Assembly (NCBI GenBank): GCA_914767715.1
Contig: OU612066.1
Location: 9,923,001-9,987,000 of the forward strand
Reading direction: 5' to 3'
From: Membranipora membranacea
Taxonomy: Eukaryota; Bryozoa; Gymnolaemata; Cheilostomatida; Membraniporidae
Length of the DNA stretch: 64,000 nt
The position numbers were made by a program, and so were the translations under genes. Under the pieces are notes generated by a model, which was given only the letters and a program-made list of their open reading frames with translations, had not been told where the DNA came from and made no database searches. Below, in pieces: positions 51,778-63,682 of this stretch. Position 1 is the first letter of the stretch. Each line of letters starts with the position of its first letter.

Positions 51778-51826
51778 TGAAAAATTACGATTCGTCAGGA
51801 CTTATCGCCATAGAAGGTGATATTTA
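51778..51826 (+). pseudogene. Exon 2 trace of copy E
   Basis: MKNYDSSGLIAIE followed by ggtgat matches MKSDDSSELIARQ plus donor at the end of exon 2 in copies A and C. Sequence similarity continues into the intron (tatttatagtcatgcttatg). It is probably the remains of copy E's 5' half, which was separated from the rest by a LINE. The first half of the exon is gone. Confidence 0.55.
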
Positions 51827-52539
51827 TAGTCATGCTTATGCAGTCGGATTTGTCTAGGCATCGCATATACTCATCTTGAATTACCCATAATACAGATGTG
51901 GTTTTGTCACTGAAACCTGTAATTATATTTCATGTTATGTTAAAGTCATTCCACCAGAAAAATAAAAAGTGTATTGGCTATTAACATTCGTATAGCAATG
52001 CAAAGCAGGTAAATGGATAAATCAAACTCAAATCCTAGCTGAAAGACATATAAATATTTTTTTTGTGTTTTTCAAAAAAGTGAAATAATTTTACAAAAAA
52101 ATGTAGAGTTTCATTAAAATTGTCAAAATTCTTTATTTTTGTAGCTGAGATTTAGTATTTTCCCGATTAATACTGATAACAGGATAGCTATAGCGTCAAG
52201 GAAGGCAAAATGAAATCTTGTTCGTTTTCTTAACTAAGTGATTTGCTGGAGCTGACTCCGATTACTTATGGAGTTTAGAAAGAGTGTATTTGGCTGTTTA
52301 GAGATGGTCCAGATACAGAGTGATTAGAAAATACCATCCAATGCATGTATTCTGTTTCTCTTCTATAAAGTACCATGTACTATCAGTAATATCCTACGCT
52401 ACAACCTTGTTGGTGCCGTCATAATTCAAAATGCATACCACTAAATTCTAGCTAAGATCTCAGAAATTCAACAGAATCAAAGTTTGTGATATACGCTTTA
52501 TGAATGGTCTCATATGTATTACTCATTTACATGGTGAAA

Positions 52540-52580
52540 TGATAGGTGAATATATATATATATACATATATATATATACG
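52540..52580. repeat. TA microsatellite
   Basis: Two (TA)n blocks separated by acatata. Apart from proximity to a LINE fragment there is no further feature. Confidence 0.8.
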
Positions 52581-52719
52581 AAAGAGTAAATGTTGTGACC
52601 ACAATGGAATGTTTATCTCAACATAAAAGAACAATGGTGGGCCTTTCCATTTATTTTATGCATCGATATGGAGGTAAATAGATATACTAACGATCGCACA
52701 GTTCCGCACTGTTTGAGAT

Positions 52720-54480
52720 TCAAAATATTCCCTTATACCCAGATCTACATCCCTTCTGTTCTTCTCCGATGAGATCATTATCCTCCAGGTGTCTATAGAT
52801 CTCTTCAGCCACCATTGAGGTCATCAGCTTCCATACAATAGGTAAGCAGGTTATGGGTCTGTAGTTCCCCGGTGCTGTCCCTTTGGTCTTGGCTTTTTGA
52901 ATCAGAACAGTCCTTCCGGTTGTCATCCAGCTGGGTGTCTGTGCTGTCTCCAGGCATTCATTCAGGTATATAACAAGCTTACTGTGCAGGTTGGTCAGAT
53001 TTTTGATCCAGAATCCCTGTACAGAATCTTCCAGTTTGGTAATTTCACTAGTGCTCTTTTGAGCGCGTTTACTGTAATGAATATCTCACCCTGATGTCTT
53101 CCTTCCAATTTTCTTCCGACTCGGTCTATCCACGGTGCTTTTCCGTCATGTCCAGTCGCATGTCCCCAAATCCTTGTCCAGACGTCCTTAGATTCCTCCC
53201 CATCTGGTATTTCATTCTCACTCTCCAAATTACTCTGTATGTCATTATAAAATCTCTTCTGGTTATTCTCAAATATTCTGTTTTGTTGGTACTGCTTTAC
53301 TCTGTCATCATATCTCTTGATCTTGTTGCCTTCAATCTTTGTTTTAACTCCTCTTCCACGAGTTGGTATCCCTTGCGTTTGATGTTGTGTTTCACTTCTA
53401 TCCTTCTTCTAAATCCATATCATTGTGTGGTTTGTTTCTTGCTTGCACTACTCTGCTTATATCTTTCCTTAACTCCATCACCTTTGCTTTCAGTCTCTTT
53501 TTCCATGGTGGTTCTTCTTTCTTCTCATTCCACTTCTTTGCCAACTTCTTTGTGACAATTGCTGCACTAGCGTAAAATGTATCATTCAGTTCAGTGATGT
53601 TATCAATTGGAACATGTTCTATCACCTCATTGATCTTGCTTAGTTCTTCCACTATCTTCCTTCTGTCTATATGCCTGATGTTAGTCAACTTTTCTCTATC
53701 CATCTGCAGCCTTCCTCTCTGTATCTTGATTTCCTCAACTAATTCCCTTTTCTCATCTGATAATCTGCTCTCTGTCATGATGTCTTCTTGTCTCACTGGA
53801 TGGTCATATTCTCTTCCACGACCTTGGTAAATGTGTTCTAGTACACTTGGTGATATCACTTCAACAGTCGTCTGTCCTTCTTCCATTGCCGGTGCTCCCT
53901 TATCTTCAGTCTGTCTTATCCTGATCTCATCCAATTCCTCCTTTGTAAGCCATTCCTTTCTGATAACTGGCCTTGCCTGCATCGCTAGTCTGTTCTCCGT
54001 GAGTTCAAATCCCCTTCGAACTTGCCATATCTTTGCCATCCTTGACATGTATCCTCTCCTCATTGGCTCACTAGAATAGTAGCACTCCATAATTTTGATG
54101 TTATCTTCCCTAGTATAGCTCATTCGCTGAGTTGCTGGTCTTACTTCGCCAGTAGTAGAATGACGACCAACTCCTGCTTGGTTCACCACAGGAAGCCTGC
54201 CGGGCGAGACCGATCGAGCATTGCTCTCCCTCTCATTCACGCCGTTACTCTGTATTGTACTTGTTGTATTCATCATGAGATATGAGTTTGTTTTCTGTCA
54301 GGGTTGGCTCCCTTATCCGGTTTCTGTCGGGGCTGGCTCCCTTAGCTGATGATTGAAGAATCTGTCCCACTCAGCAGTAGGGAGTTTCTGTCAGGATTTT
54401 CTCCCTTAGGTCCAGCGAAGCGTCGGGCACCAAGCCGATATTAGTGGATTCCGGTTAAGGCCAATCCACTACTGGTGCTT
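52720..54480 (-). mobile_element. Non-LTR retrotransposon, 3' truncated (R2/R4/Dong-like text)
   Basis: The minus-strand frame starting at 54276 runs 292 codons and ends at 53398. It has a coiled, charged composition (YTREDNIKIMECYYSS, then WLTKEELDEIR). Further frames to 52,720 contain KGTAPGNYRPITCLP and EEQKGCRSGYKG, the opening blocks of a reverse transcriptase. The wording 'EEQKGCR' is typical of R4/Dong-like and related elements, recalled rather than searched. The catalytic FADD core is absent, because similarity stops at about 52,725. A 5' UTR-like, GC-richer segment (54,280-54,480) and an ATT microsatellite follow. It lies between copy E's exon 2 trace and exon 6. Confidence 0.7.
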
Positions 54481-54509
54481 ATTATTATTATTATTATCAT
54501 TATTATTTT
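54481..54509. repeat. ATT trinucleotide repeat
   Basis: (ATT)n with one interruption, at the edge of the LINE fragment and 28 bases before exon 6 of copy E. Confidence 0.85.
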
Positions 54510-55418
54510 TATTTCTGTCACCAATTTTTTGTTCAGGTGCAATACAGTGTAGGAGAAATCAAAGGGTAAGTGCCATGCTTCCGTGTGTAGAGCTGAAAAA
54601 AAGTTAAGAGGACTTTAATGTGGCAAGCCTTTATTCTAACAGACCCATGCCACTAATGAAGCACTGCAATATGTGGAGATATGACCAACTATGCTTGCAA
54701 ATTGTGAACAGGAAGGTACAGTGGATAGTTGTTGATATGTATTTTTGTTTAAATCAGATATCCTGTTTTGTATTTAAGGCCTTTGGATATGCAACTAGAT
54801 GCGAAAGATTCTGCTACTCTACAAGACTACAAACTTGATTTCGCTCACATAGAGAAAGCACCTGGTGGGACTGATAAATTCCTTGTCTCCTTTGAGGGGA
54901 CAATATTGCAGGTAGATATGAAAACCCGCAACGTCACAACCATCATATCGGATCCAGAATCCTATATCTCACAATTTTCGCGACTTGAAAACAGGGATTT
55001 CATTATTTTGACTAAGTACAGATGATGATTAAGCTCTACAAAACTTCTAATGCCACAAGTGAGAACGTAATTTGCAAAACTGACAGTTGTTGTAGTCAAA
55101 CAACAAGATCATGTCTACAATTTCTTGACTTAAATATTACCCAAGTGAAGGTCAATACCCATGAAAGCAACAAAACATTTTACGCAAATGAGCAAGCTTT
55201 GATGAAATTCAGTATTAACGGTCGTGATCTCACTCCATCAATCATCTACCAACCAACTGACCAGCGAAGGCTTCTTGGTTTTGCCTTCAATCAAGATCCA
55301 AGCTTGGTCAACATCTTCTATGATGACCAGAAACAAACCAACTGGATTCGTATAATATCAGCTCACAAAACAGCTCATTCAATGTTCAGGTATATGACAG
55401 ACAGTTACAATTCACATT

Positions 55419-55691
55419 ACATGTGAGTAGTTGCTGTTTGCTAAGAAACAGAAGATTGGGCTGCCCCTAAAGAGGGACGCAAGCTGCCCTAATCCTCATA
55501 CTGAGAATGTGATACATTCTAGAAAACTAGAATGCATCCTAGAGGTGAGGCCATAGAGGACCTCCTAATCATAAGTGCGCAGCAAGCTGCCAAAACTGAA
55601 CTGGCACTAATCGGCCATTGGCAGTGACACTTTGATCTTAGCCAATAGGCCCAGAAGCGATCAGTGACATGACAGTGACATGTGAGTAGTT
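55419..55691 (-). mobile_element. U2-headed SINE, copy 2, with target duplication
   Basis: The minus strand starts at 55661 with ATCGCTTCTGGGCCTATTGG, then CTAAGATCAAAGTGT, again the head of U2, and ends near 55433 with a CTGTTT...AAACAG hairpin tail. The 14 bases acatgtgagtagtt flank it (55,419-55,432 and 55,678-55,691), with a 16-base duplication-like filler at the 5' side. The target lies inside exon 7 of copy E: coding similarity (HVSSLSYN) resumes exactly after the element. Confidence 0.85.
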
Positions 55692-56271
55692 TGTCTTACA
55701 ACACGGCACTGGTGACTGGACTTTTTACCACATTTGACATATAGTCCAGAAGCAGCCTAGCTGTAACTGCTCTATAAAATAATGGCACGGACAATTTTTG
55801 ATGGCAGAAAATTGATCACATATTATACTTCATTGATGTCTCTTCTGTAAAATTCACCGGGTGTACCCAGTTGTAGTGGTCATATTTAGAAATTAAAAGG
55901 TGTTTTGTTTTTGCATTATATGTGTGGGGACATAACTCCTATTCTGTGTAATCTTACTAATCTAATCTTCAGGGAATTCCAGGTTGAAACTGCATTGTCG
56001 GGATTTTGTTGACTTGCCAAATTATTTACCAAGTAAACTTGCAGAAGTCTGCTCGTGTTAGATCAGGACAAATTTAAAATTGTCAACAAGTATAATGTCA
56101 GATCTTTATGAGGTTAGTGTGATACTGTCTTGCGGCAGCATATCCGCAATATTTCTCAAAATTGCATAATTATAATAAGTGAAGTGTTAAGTACTCAATA
56201 AAAGGTGTTTCTAGGGTGGAACAACGTGGTGAATCCAAAATTAAGGTTGTACCCAGTTGTAGCGATCATGT

Positions 56272-56322
56272 CAGCGGCAGCGCGGCAGCGCGGCAGCGCG
56301 GCAGCGCGGCAGCGCGGCAGCA
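56272..56322. repeat. GC-rich octamer repeat (gcggcagc)n
   Basis: About six units of an eight-base repeat in otherwise AT-rich DNA. Single or double units recur at 56,595 and 56,727 within the same foldback element. Confidence 0.85.
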
Positions 56323-56438
56323 TATCCTAATTTCTTCTAAAAATTGCTTTTAATGAGTGAAATATTAAGAGTTTAAATAAAAGGTGTTTCAAGGGTATAA
56401 CAACGTGCTGAATATAAAGAAATAGGGTGTAACCTAGA

Positions 56439-56556
56439 ACAAGTTTTAACCAATTGCCTGCATGCCTGTTGCTCCCAATCCATTGGTCACGCCGCAGCGT
56501 GACCAGTGGATCGGGAGCCACAGCTCGGAATGCAGGCAAATGGACCAAACTTGGTG
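56439..56556. mobile_element. Short palindromic MITE, copy 2
   Basis: A nearly complete palindrome: ttgctcccaatccattggtc and gaccagtggatcgggagcca around gcc/gcagc. The outer arms aattgcctgcat and atgcaggcaaat are flanked by aagtttt and aaactt. Related to 8,258-8,370. It is nested inside the foldback element, splitting one of its tandem units. Confidence 0.7.
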
Positions 56557-58000
56557 TAGTGTACCCAGTAGTAGCAATCATGTCAGCAGAAGATCGGCAG
56601 TGCGGCAGCATATCAAGATCGCTAATAATAAGTGAAATGTTACGTGTTTAAACAAGGGTATATCTAGGGTAGAACAACGTGCTGAATCCAAAACTGAGAG
56701 TGTACCCGGTTGTAGCAATCATATCAGCGGCAGCGCGGCAGCATACCTGCAACTTCCTTCACAATCGGTTAGGTAAGTGAAATGTTAAGTGATTAATATG
56801 GTCAGCAGGAAACACGACTATATGTATGATTTTAACAAGATATTTTATCACATCATTTTAAAAGGTGGTCAGCGACAGCACTACATCTCAACGAGAACAA
56901 GACAAAAAGCAGCCTAGACATAAGACTGCTCAAAACATGATAGCGTGAGACAAATTTGATGTAGGAAAAAAGTCTGTACCCAGTTGAAGAGGTCAGCCGC
57001 AGCACTACTGCATATCCCAAATATTCACACTATCGATATGTGATTAGTGGGAGGTCAAGAGCTTGATGCAGTTGGCACAAGTCAAGACTATAATACTGGG
57101 TTCTACATTGTATATGTTTTATCATTGCATGAGATGGTTGATGAGAGACAGCGCTACCGCATATCCCCATATCATGTCATTAGCATGTTAGGAAAGTATG
57201 CGAAGCTGGCATATCTTTTTTTCAGACTCTGACAGTTTGGTTTCTTTCTGAAAAGTGAGGCACTCATTGAACTCTTTGCTCATGTGTTATGCAAAAGATA
57301 TCCAGCCAAAAAATGACATAAGAGGCAATTGAAACGTCAAACATTTTGTTTGTAATTGCCCCAAGACATTGGTCTTAGGACCATACAATATCAAACTAGC
57401 ATCAAGTATTTATAATCTTTGATACTAGTCCCATAAGTAGTATGACATAATTCAGTTGAAATTTCTCAATTTGTGCTGGTCTGATACAAGCAGCCTTCTC
57501 TCCAAGTTTACTAGGTGAATTAATTGCCAATTGTCAACAAAATCCCACAATGCAATTTCGACCTGGAATTCCCTGATGATTAGATTACTTAGATTACACA
57601 GAATAGGACTCATTTCCCCACACAAATAATACCAAAACAAAACACCTTTTAATTTCTAAATATGACCACTACAACTGGGTACACCCGGTGAATTTTACAG
57701 AACATACACCAATGAAGTATAAAACGTGATCAGTATCCTGCCATCAAATATCGTCCGTGCCATAACAACTTATGCTATAGCTGCTTCTGGCCTAATAGTC
57801 ACTGCCACCAATGAACTAAACCTCATTGCTGCCACAGGTGATAGATTTTCTGTCTGTCTCAATGCATCAGGGATAACACTGCAGTCTGAGTCACACAATA
57901 ACCAATGTGAGAAGCTGCAGGTTAAAAAGTTCACTTGTGATGAGTCACATATATATGTGATAGATACAGATTGGAATCTACTTACTATAGACTACAAAGG

Positions 58001-58028
58001 TAAGGAAACTGAAAGACGTTGTAACTGA
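58001..58028 (+). other. Read-through end after exon 7, copy E
   Basis: Beyond the exon 7 donor the frame continues to ERRCN and a stop at 58026-58028, as in copies A and C. Confidence 0.35.
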
Positions 58029-59860
58029 TTATTCCTGTGAGACCCTAATGTTGTATGTGACACACACCTCTTTGTATATATATGGCAGATTACAGCTTCT
58101 TTAGTTTTACAACTTTAATGACCATAACGATACTGATTGAGAGCAATTATATTATTAAATTTTCAGTTCATCAAGGCAGAGATACACCTGATGTTACAAC
58201 AAAGATAACAGCAAGCCAAGGTAAGGTCAGATCAAGCTATCCTAAGTATACTAGATGACTGCAGCTGCTTTTCGCATTCAAGTTTTCCTCAGTTTAGGCG
58301 TGTAATAGCCAGATGCTGATCAGGTTAAAAACCACTGCTTCATTGAGCACTGACCAATAGAGAAGACAACCATCATGTTTAATGATTATAAATTATATTA
58401 TTATATATAATTATATTTTTAATAGAGCTCAAGTGGGAACATGGAGTGATCATAGGCCTCGCAGCGGCTTTTCTCCTCATGCTGTTTATATCAGTCGGTG
58501 TACATATCAGGCATAAACGTAACAGGCGACGATTTCAGATGGAGAACATTGACGCCGCACAGAAGAAATCACGCCGAAGGACAGGTTAGTGGTTGTTTTC
58601 CTTATGTGAAATATAATTCATGTTGTTTTATTCAATGGCACATGATAGTTATTGACAAAATAACTTTTCTTACTTCTTGATTGCCATTACCTGACCTACT
58701 TGTATGTAAATATATGTCAATGTCAAGAAAAACATTTCATGGTTCAAGACCAGTGTTGGCAACAGATTTCTTTGTGCTAATATCCTATTTGATATTCTTA
58801 TCTATCATCCAATCAACTCATTTCTTAGTCTCACAGGGACTGAATCGAAACCAAACATGATAGAAATGAGAACAATTCGTCCAGGAACTACTGCTACAAA
58901 TGGTGATATGTCTCAGACATCAAACAGAGATCTGTTCAGAAACCAACAAATTATGCCAAAACCCAGGAGCTCAGAAGAGAGGCAGACTAGCACATATAAA
59001 CACAAGTGGCAGCAAGAACAGATACAGAACTTCAGTATTGCACACAGGAAATCTGATCTAAGTGCAGGTTAGTGGACATTGCATTGCGGGAATTTTGTTA
59101 ATTAATTAATTAATTAATAGTATGAATCATTTTCATGGACCCTGGCCCTTGTCACAATAAAAACATTATTAGTTCACAAATATCGATGCTATCCAAAGTG
59201 ATTTGTAACTAATTTGTAATTTGTTATTATCACAATGCCAATCATCCAATCAGCCATTGTCTTATTGTCACAGGGTTTGGTGCAGAGCCAGATATGAATG
59301 ATAGGGGAACAGTCCCTCCTGGAATTACTCCTCGACCACTCCATGAGGATTCACAAGAATCAAACCAGGAGTCGCAGAGATTTCAACCAGTCGAACCAAC
59401 ACCCAGAAGAACAGATCAAGGTCAGATTGAGTCACAGTATGTAGAGATGCTAGATCAACTTGGAAACAATGCGACTCCTCCTAAACCGACACCCAGGCCA
59501 AGGCTTTCCCTTCTGAACAAGAACAAAAATCAACCTTTGTGGCCAACAGGGTTAGAAGCTCACAAGAACACTGACCATCACCCACTGGATCCTCCTGAAT
59601 CTGATTCTCTCAGCATTAAAAGTCAGTTAGAAGGGAACAGGTCCACTGATTCTAGTGATCCTGAGTGTGAGGATGTCTACTCATATGCAACATCTCCAGC
59701 TTGTGTCGCAAACCAACTAAAACCAGAGATGGTGCCAAAGATCTACTCACTAGACTCAGAGGAAAAAGATCAAAAACCTGATCAAGTGAACATTGGCCAG
59801 TCAAAGTTGTTTATGACCCTGTCTTCAAATACATTGGAACTAACCCTGTACCGCCAATAA

Positions 59861-61544
59861 TCAAACATGTGACAGTTAGTATTTGTATTTAGAATGTGAT
59901 AGTCTTAGTTCAATATAATTTGATTTTCAGGTTATATTGCAATGCAAATAATTATGTTTTTATCCCTGCTTTATTTTCTCATTTATCTTGATTTTATCAC
60001 TGTAGTCGGGTAGCTGGTAGTGGCATAAGGTACCAACCACCCAAAGTGGTTGATAATGAAAAGCGGCAATCATAACTATCTTAGCGCAGTTGGAGCTTTA
60101 AAACTACTATTTTATATTATGCACTTTATTTACAACTATACACTTATTTCACTACACTACAGCTTTTCCATTTCCACGGCAATGATATGACATCAACCTT
60201 GAAAAAAAATTGACAAAGATTCTGATAGTGTAAAGTGTGCACGGCGAATTAACAGTCTTTTGGCTGTTACTGGCGTCAAGTCAAAAGCCTGGCCTGCAGA
60301 TTATTTATAGGGGAGACGAATAGTATAGTTTTTACTTTGCTAGCGGGTAAAAGGTTGCAGATTAGGAAAACTTGAGCTTGGTTAGGAAAAAAGAGATTGG
60401 TGACATCAGTACCTGGGCTCTCAAAATTAATTTATGTCGTAGACATCAAAGTTATGACCAGGTGGTAAGTTGTTTTATTGATTAGTAAATGAAATCATTG
60501 CGTAGCATACAGCTATTAAAAGATTATTGCTTGAATATCAATGCACAAATACCTCTTTTTTTCCTGTCATATTTTATCGAAGCAAATGACAAAAAAAATC
60601 AATAAGCTTTGATGATAAACAAAAAATGACAGACGCCAGAAGTATTTACTTTTTGAAGGCACTACGCTTTTTTTTGGATTGACATGAGCTGCTGTTTCGG
60701 TATTTTTTCGCTATCTATCAGACAAAATTGGCCATGTTAAAAACCTGAAAATACCATGGAACAGCGTAGACATTTTACACAGCTAAAAGAAATTTTATAT
60801 TGTGGGTTTTGATTTTTATCGTGTATATATTATATTATATTATTATGTATGCCTTTTACCTCAATGTTATTGTCTTGAGTTGTCGAATCCAGTCTTTTCT
60901 GAAGAGCTCTGGACTAACTCAAATAATAAGGCATTTCCTTCTTATTTTCTTGTTGATGATCATCATCCCGCATCACGCATATCAATTTAATGTATTTTCT
61001 TCCGTGTGATATTCAATTATAACTGACAACTTTTAATCAAGAGTGAGTGAGAAGATTTTCACAAGCAGCTTGTTAGCACGATGTCACGCACAACAATGCT
61101 AGATTGGTATTGTTCCAATGCATAAAAAAAAGTGTTTTTGTGGTTAAGTAATGGCAGCCATATTGGGCTTAAGTAACAACGATAAAGTTCGGGTCATGAT
61201 TTCAGCAGACAACTAGTCAACAACACTGCAGCGATAAGCATAACACAATGTACAATGTGCAATAGATGCTCTACTGAGCACTGGATTGGATTTTGGTCAA
61301 AGATACTGGATACTTGTCAATGTTTTAGTAAGTGGTTAGTTATCTATTTCATGCTACAATAGGTAAATAGCTTGTACATTGTAATTTCATAATCTATTGC
61401 AGACTCAGCTCCTTCACATTACCTTAAACTGCCTCGGAGGAGCTTGCACCACCCCTGCTTTGGACCCGCCTCAGATTTTTGCCTGCCCTACAATTTTCTA
61501 TGGCTCTGTAATTTCATAACATAGGCCTCCTGGTACGCATCAAT
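59861..61544. other. Intergenic stretch downstream of copy E
   Basis: The first 250 bases resemble DNA downstream of copies C and R1 (gttgataatgaaa, gtttttatccctgct). After that I see no feature. No long frame with a recognisable domain is present. Confidence 0.4.
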
Positions 61545-61562
61545 TATATATATATATATATG

Positions 61563-63580
61563 CATTTTTATTTGCACTCGCCATCATCCGAAGATGTCCT
61601 CCCCTATGTGCGAAACAAGATCAGACAGGGGAATAACGATTCTATATCCAAATTCATTCCAAATATTTACCAAATGTTGTCTCTCCTAACAATAGATATT
61701 TACGTGTTTGGCAATGTGTGTCATCCGCATAGACAAATGAGGATGAATCTAATTGTCATTTTAGATCGTTTATGAATATCGAGAATATTGTATAGGGGCT
61801 AAATAGACCCCTGAGAAACACCAATGCTTATTGGCAAGACTTCAGACAAATTTTCCCCAACATTGCTGGAGTTGAGATAGGAAAAACATGATGATATTAA
61901 AAGGCGAGCCTTTTACGCCAATTTATATTCGAATCAGAAATAGACGTTTGGATGAATATCTGTTGAGTACTGGTAAGGGTAAAGGGTGTAACCATCTTGA
62001 TGATTCATTAGTAAGTACCAAGTTATAAGGTATGTTTTGGACATTTGCTACCAACCGGAATGCTCTTTTCTGGAGTAAAAGTAAGACATTCAGGAGAGAG
62101 TTTGGCGGCAAAAATGAAATGATAGTAAAAGGTAATTGAGGTTTTGTTGTGGAGTATTGCTACTGATTTTGCTATTTGTCTACAGATGTAATTGGCATGG
62201 GCATGCCATCTGAGCCTGTCATTTCACATTTACGTGGACAACCCCCTTCTACAATTAGACAACGTTATAAAGAAGAAATTGTGATCCATTCATTGTTGAT
62301 TATCATCTGATTGGTGGCGAAACAACCATTGATCATTATCATGTTGCAATTGAGTTCTAAGGTATTTGTGTTTCATTCATGACTTATAAAGACCGTGTCA
62401 TCTGCATACGCAAAACACGATGCAAACAAAGGAAGCACCAAAATGTAATTTAATTCCTTTGTTTATAATCCTTGTAAGGATTAGATTGAGGGGATTAAGT
62501 GATGATTAGCAAACTGATCGGGGTAGAAGGCTAAGCGGGATTATGCCTTTAATACTCAAATTAAAGTAGTTTAATCTCTGCAGGGTGAAAAACCAAAGTG
62601 AGTCTGTGTTAGATCTAAGGCATTACAAACGTAGGATTAAAAGCTTGGCCATCGCATAAAAGGCAGGCAGAGCGAGACAGGAGATCACAGTCAGCCCACT
62701 GGCTGTAGCGCAAACAAGTCATCTCTCTGACTTGTGTATGAGTTGTACTATGCTCAATGTGATGGATTTGAGTAGTGAACTATGGCCTGAGGGGCGGGTG
62801 CCTTGACGATTAGCAATGTTGCGCCGATGAGTTGAAGGAAAGCAAACCTCCCTGCACTGGTTTGGCTTAGAGTATAAGCATGAGAGTGATGGGGCGAACA
62901 TTGTTACACTGAAACAATGACGAGTTGGCAGCCTCCCTGGTTGTGCAACAGCGTAAACACACCAATTATGTCAAACCACCGAAACTGACAAAATGCACTG
63001 AGGGATCGATGAGACTGATTGAGATGCTCATCAACACACAGGGGTGGCTTCATGCTACTGGGGCCTGCCATGAGGAGGTTGTACTAGAGAAGGCCTCGAA
63101 ACAGCGCTTGACTCATGGTTTCTAGCTGAAGACCTGTGTGTTGTGCAGTGGTACGCGCACCACTGTATGCTGTATCTCTCTGTGAGTATTGTACCCTGTG
63201 GAACACCTATGTCAAATGGAGGTATAGATAGAGCATTCTTCCTCAATGAAAACAAATTTTGGATTGTTCATTCTAGAAAGAGTTCAGAAGTCCAAGGGCT
63301 TTGTCACTGATACCAGTATTCTCCAGTTCTTTGGACAATATAGTGGTGCTTTACACAAACAAAGCCTTGCTGAAATCAATGAACATCGGAGGGAGTTTTT
63401 TGTTCTTCATTATTATTAACAATTCTAAACAATCCATTATCTTCAGAACTGCAGATGAGCAAGAAAAAACCTTCTCTGAATCCATAGTTTTAATCATGCA
63501 AAATTTGATTTTTGAAAGATAGGTGTCTGGGTGTAAAGGGTTATGTGATTTTCAACAAGCTTTGATACAATTGGTACAAC
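61563..63580 (-). mobile_element. Degraded non-LTR retrotransposon, copy 2
   Basis: Same family as 24,213-25,530, similar along its whole length. It shows LQKRAFRLVANVQNI (about 62,050), the YADDT region (about 62,385-62,415, damaged), then GVPQGTIL (about 63,180-63,210) and the motif A region (63,340-63,390). A (TA)n run precedes it, as in copy 1. It is interrupted by 62,449-63,180. Confidence 0.75.
62449..63180. mobile_element. Unidentified ~730-base insertion in LINE copy 2
   Basis: LINE copy 1 reads continuously from aaaatgtaatt into tgtgagtattgtaccc. In copy 2 these are separated by about 730 bases of GC-richer DNA without obvious terminal repeats or recognisable coding sequence. It could be an insertion of another element, or captured sequence. 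Left and right ends share only short ctttg/ctctg-like text. Confidence 0.55.
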
Positions 63581-63682
63581 AGATATAGACAGTTTTCTGA
63601 GCTCTGATTTAGGCCTCAATTTGGAGTTTTCCTCTCTCCAGTTTGGTACTTTTAACCCACGCTGCATCGGAAAAACATGCTG

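Larger units (their letters stand above)
55744..57792. mobile_element. Foldback-type element with ~350-base terminal inverted repeats
   Basis: The left arm (about 55,744-56,105) matches the complement of the right arm (about 57,440-57,792); for example aattcaccgggtgtacccag in the left arm is inverted at 57,680-57,700. The interior contains tandem, degenerate units sharing 'ggtgtttc.agggt..aacaacgtg.tgaat' and 'gtacccagttgtagc.atcatgtcag', and a GC-rich octamer run. There is no transposase frame. It interrupts exon 7 of copy E. The coding text on the two sides overlaps by about ten codons, so the history may include recombination between copies. Confidence 0.75.
54537..59860 (+). pseudogene. 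Receptor-family copy E, ectodomain broken by insertions, 3' half intact
   Basis: Exon 6 (54537-54565, VQYSVGEIK) and exon 7 from 54779 are present. Exon 7 has a one-base loss near 55,010 (DFIIL, then TKYR in place of FDQV) and another near 55,348. A SINE (55,433-55,661) lies inside the exon, and a 2-kb foldback element (55,744-57,792) follows before the exon's end (about 57,793-57,999). Exons 8 (58167-58220), 9 (58426-58584, transmembrane), 10 (58837-59067) and 11 (59274-59860) are open with good splice sites. Exons 8, 9 and 11 have the same lengths as in copy C (54, 159, 587). Tail motifs SQYVEML, PKPTPRPRLS and DVYSYATSP are kept. The lesions prevent a normal receptor. Whether the intact tail exons are still transcribed, for example spliced to another copy, is open. 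Confidence 0.8.

Noticed and set aside
53094-53575. Plus-strand serine/leucine-rich frames
   Set aside because: Antisense shadow of the LINE open frame on the minus strand.
56272-56322. CRISPR-like or coding repeat
   Set aside because: Contiguous octamer units without spacers, inside a foldback element; a simple GC-rich microsatellite.
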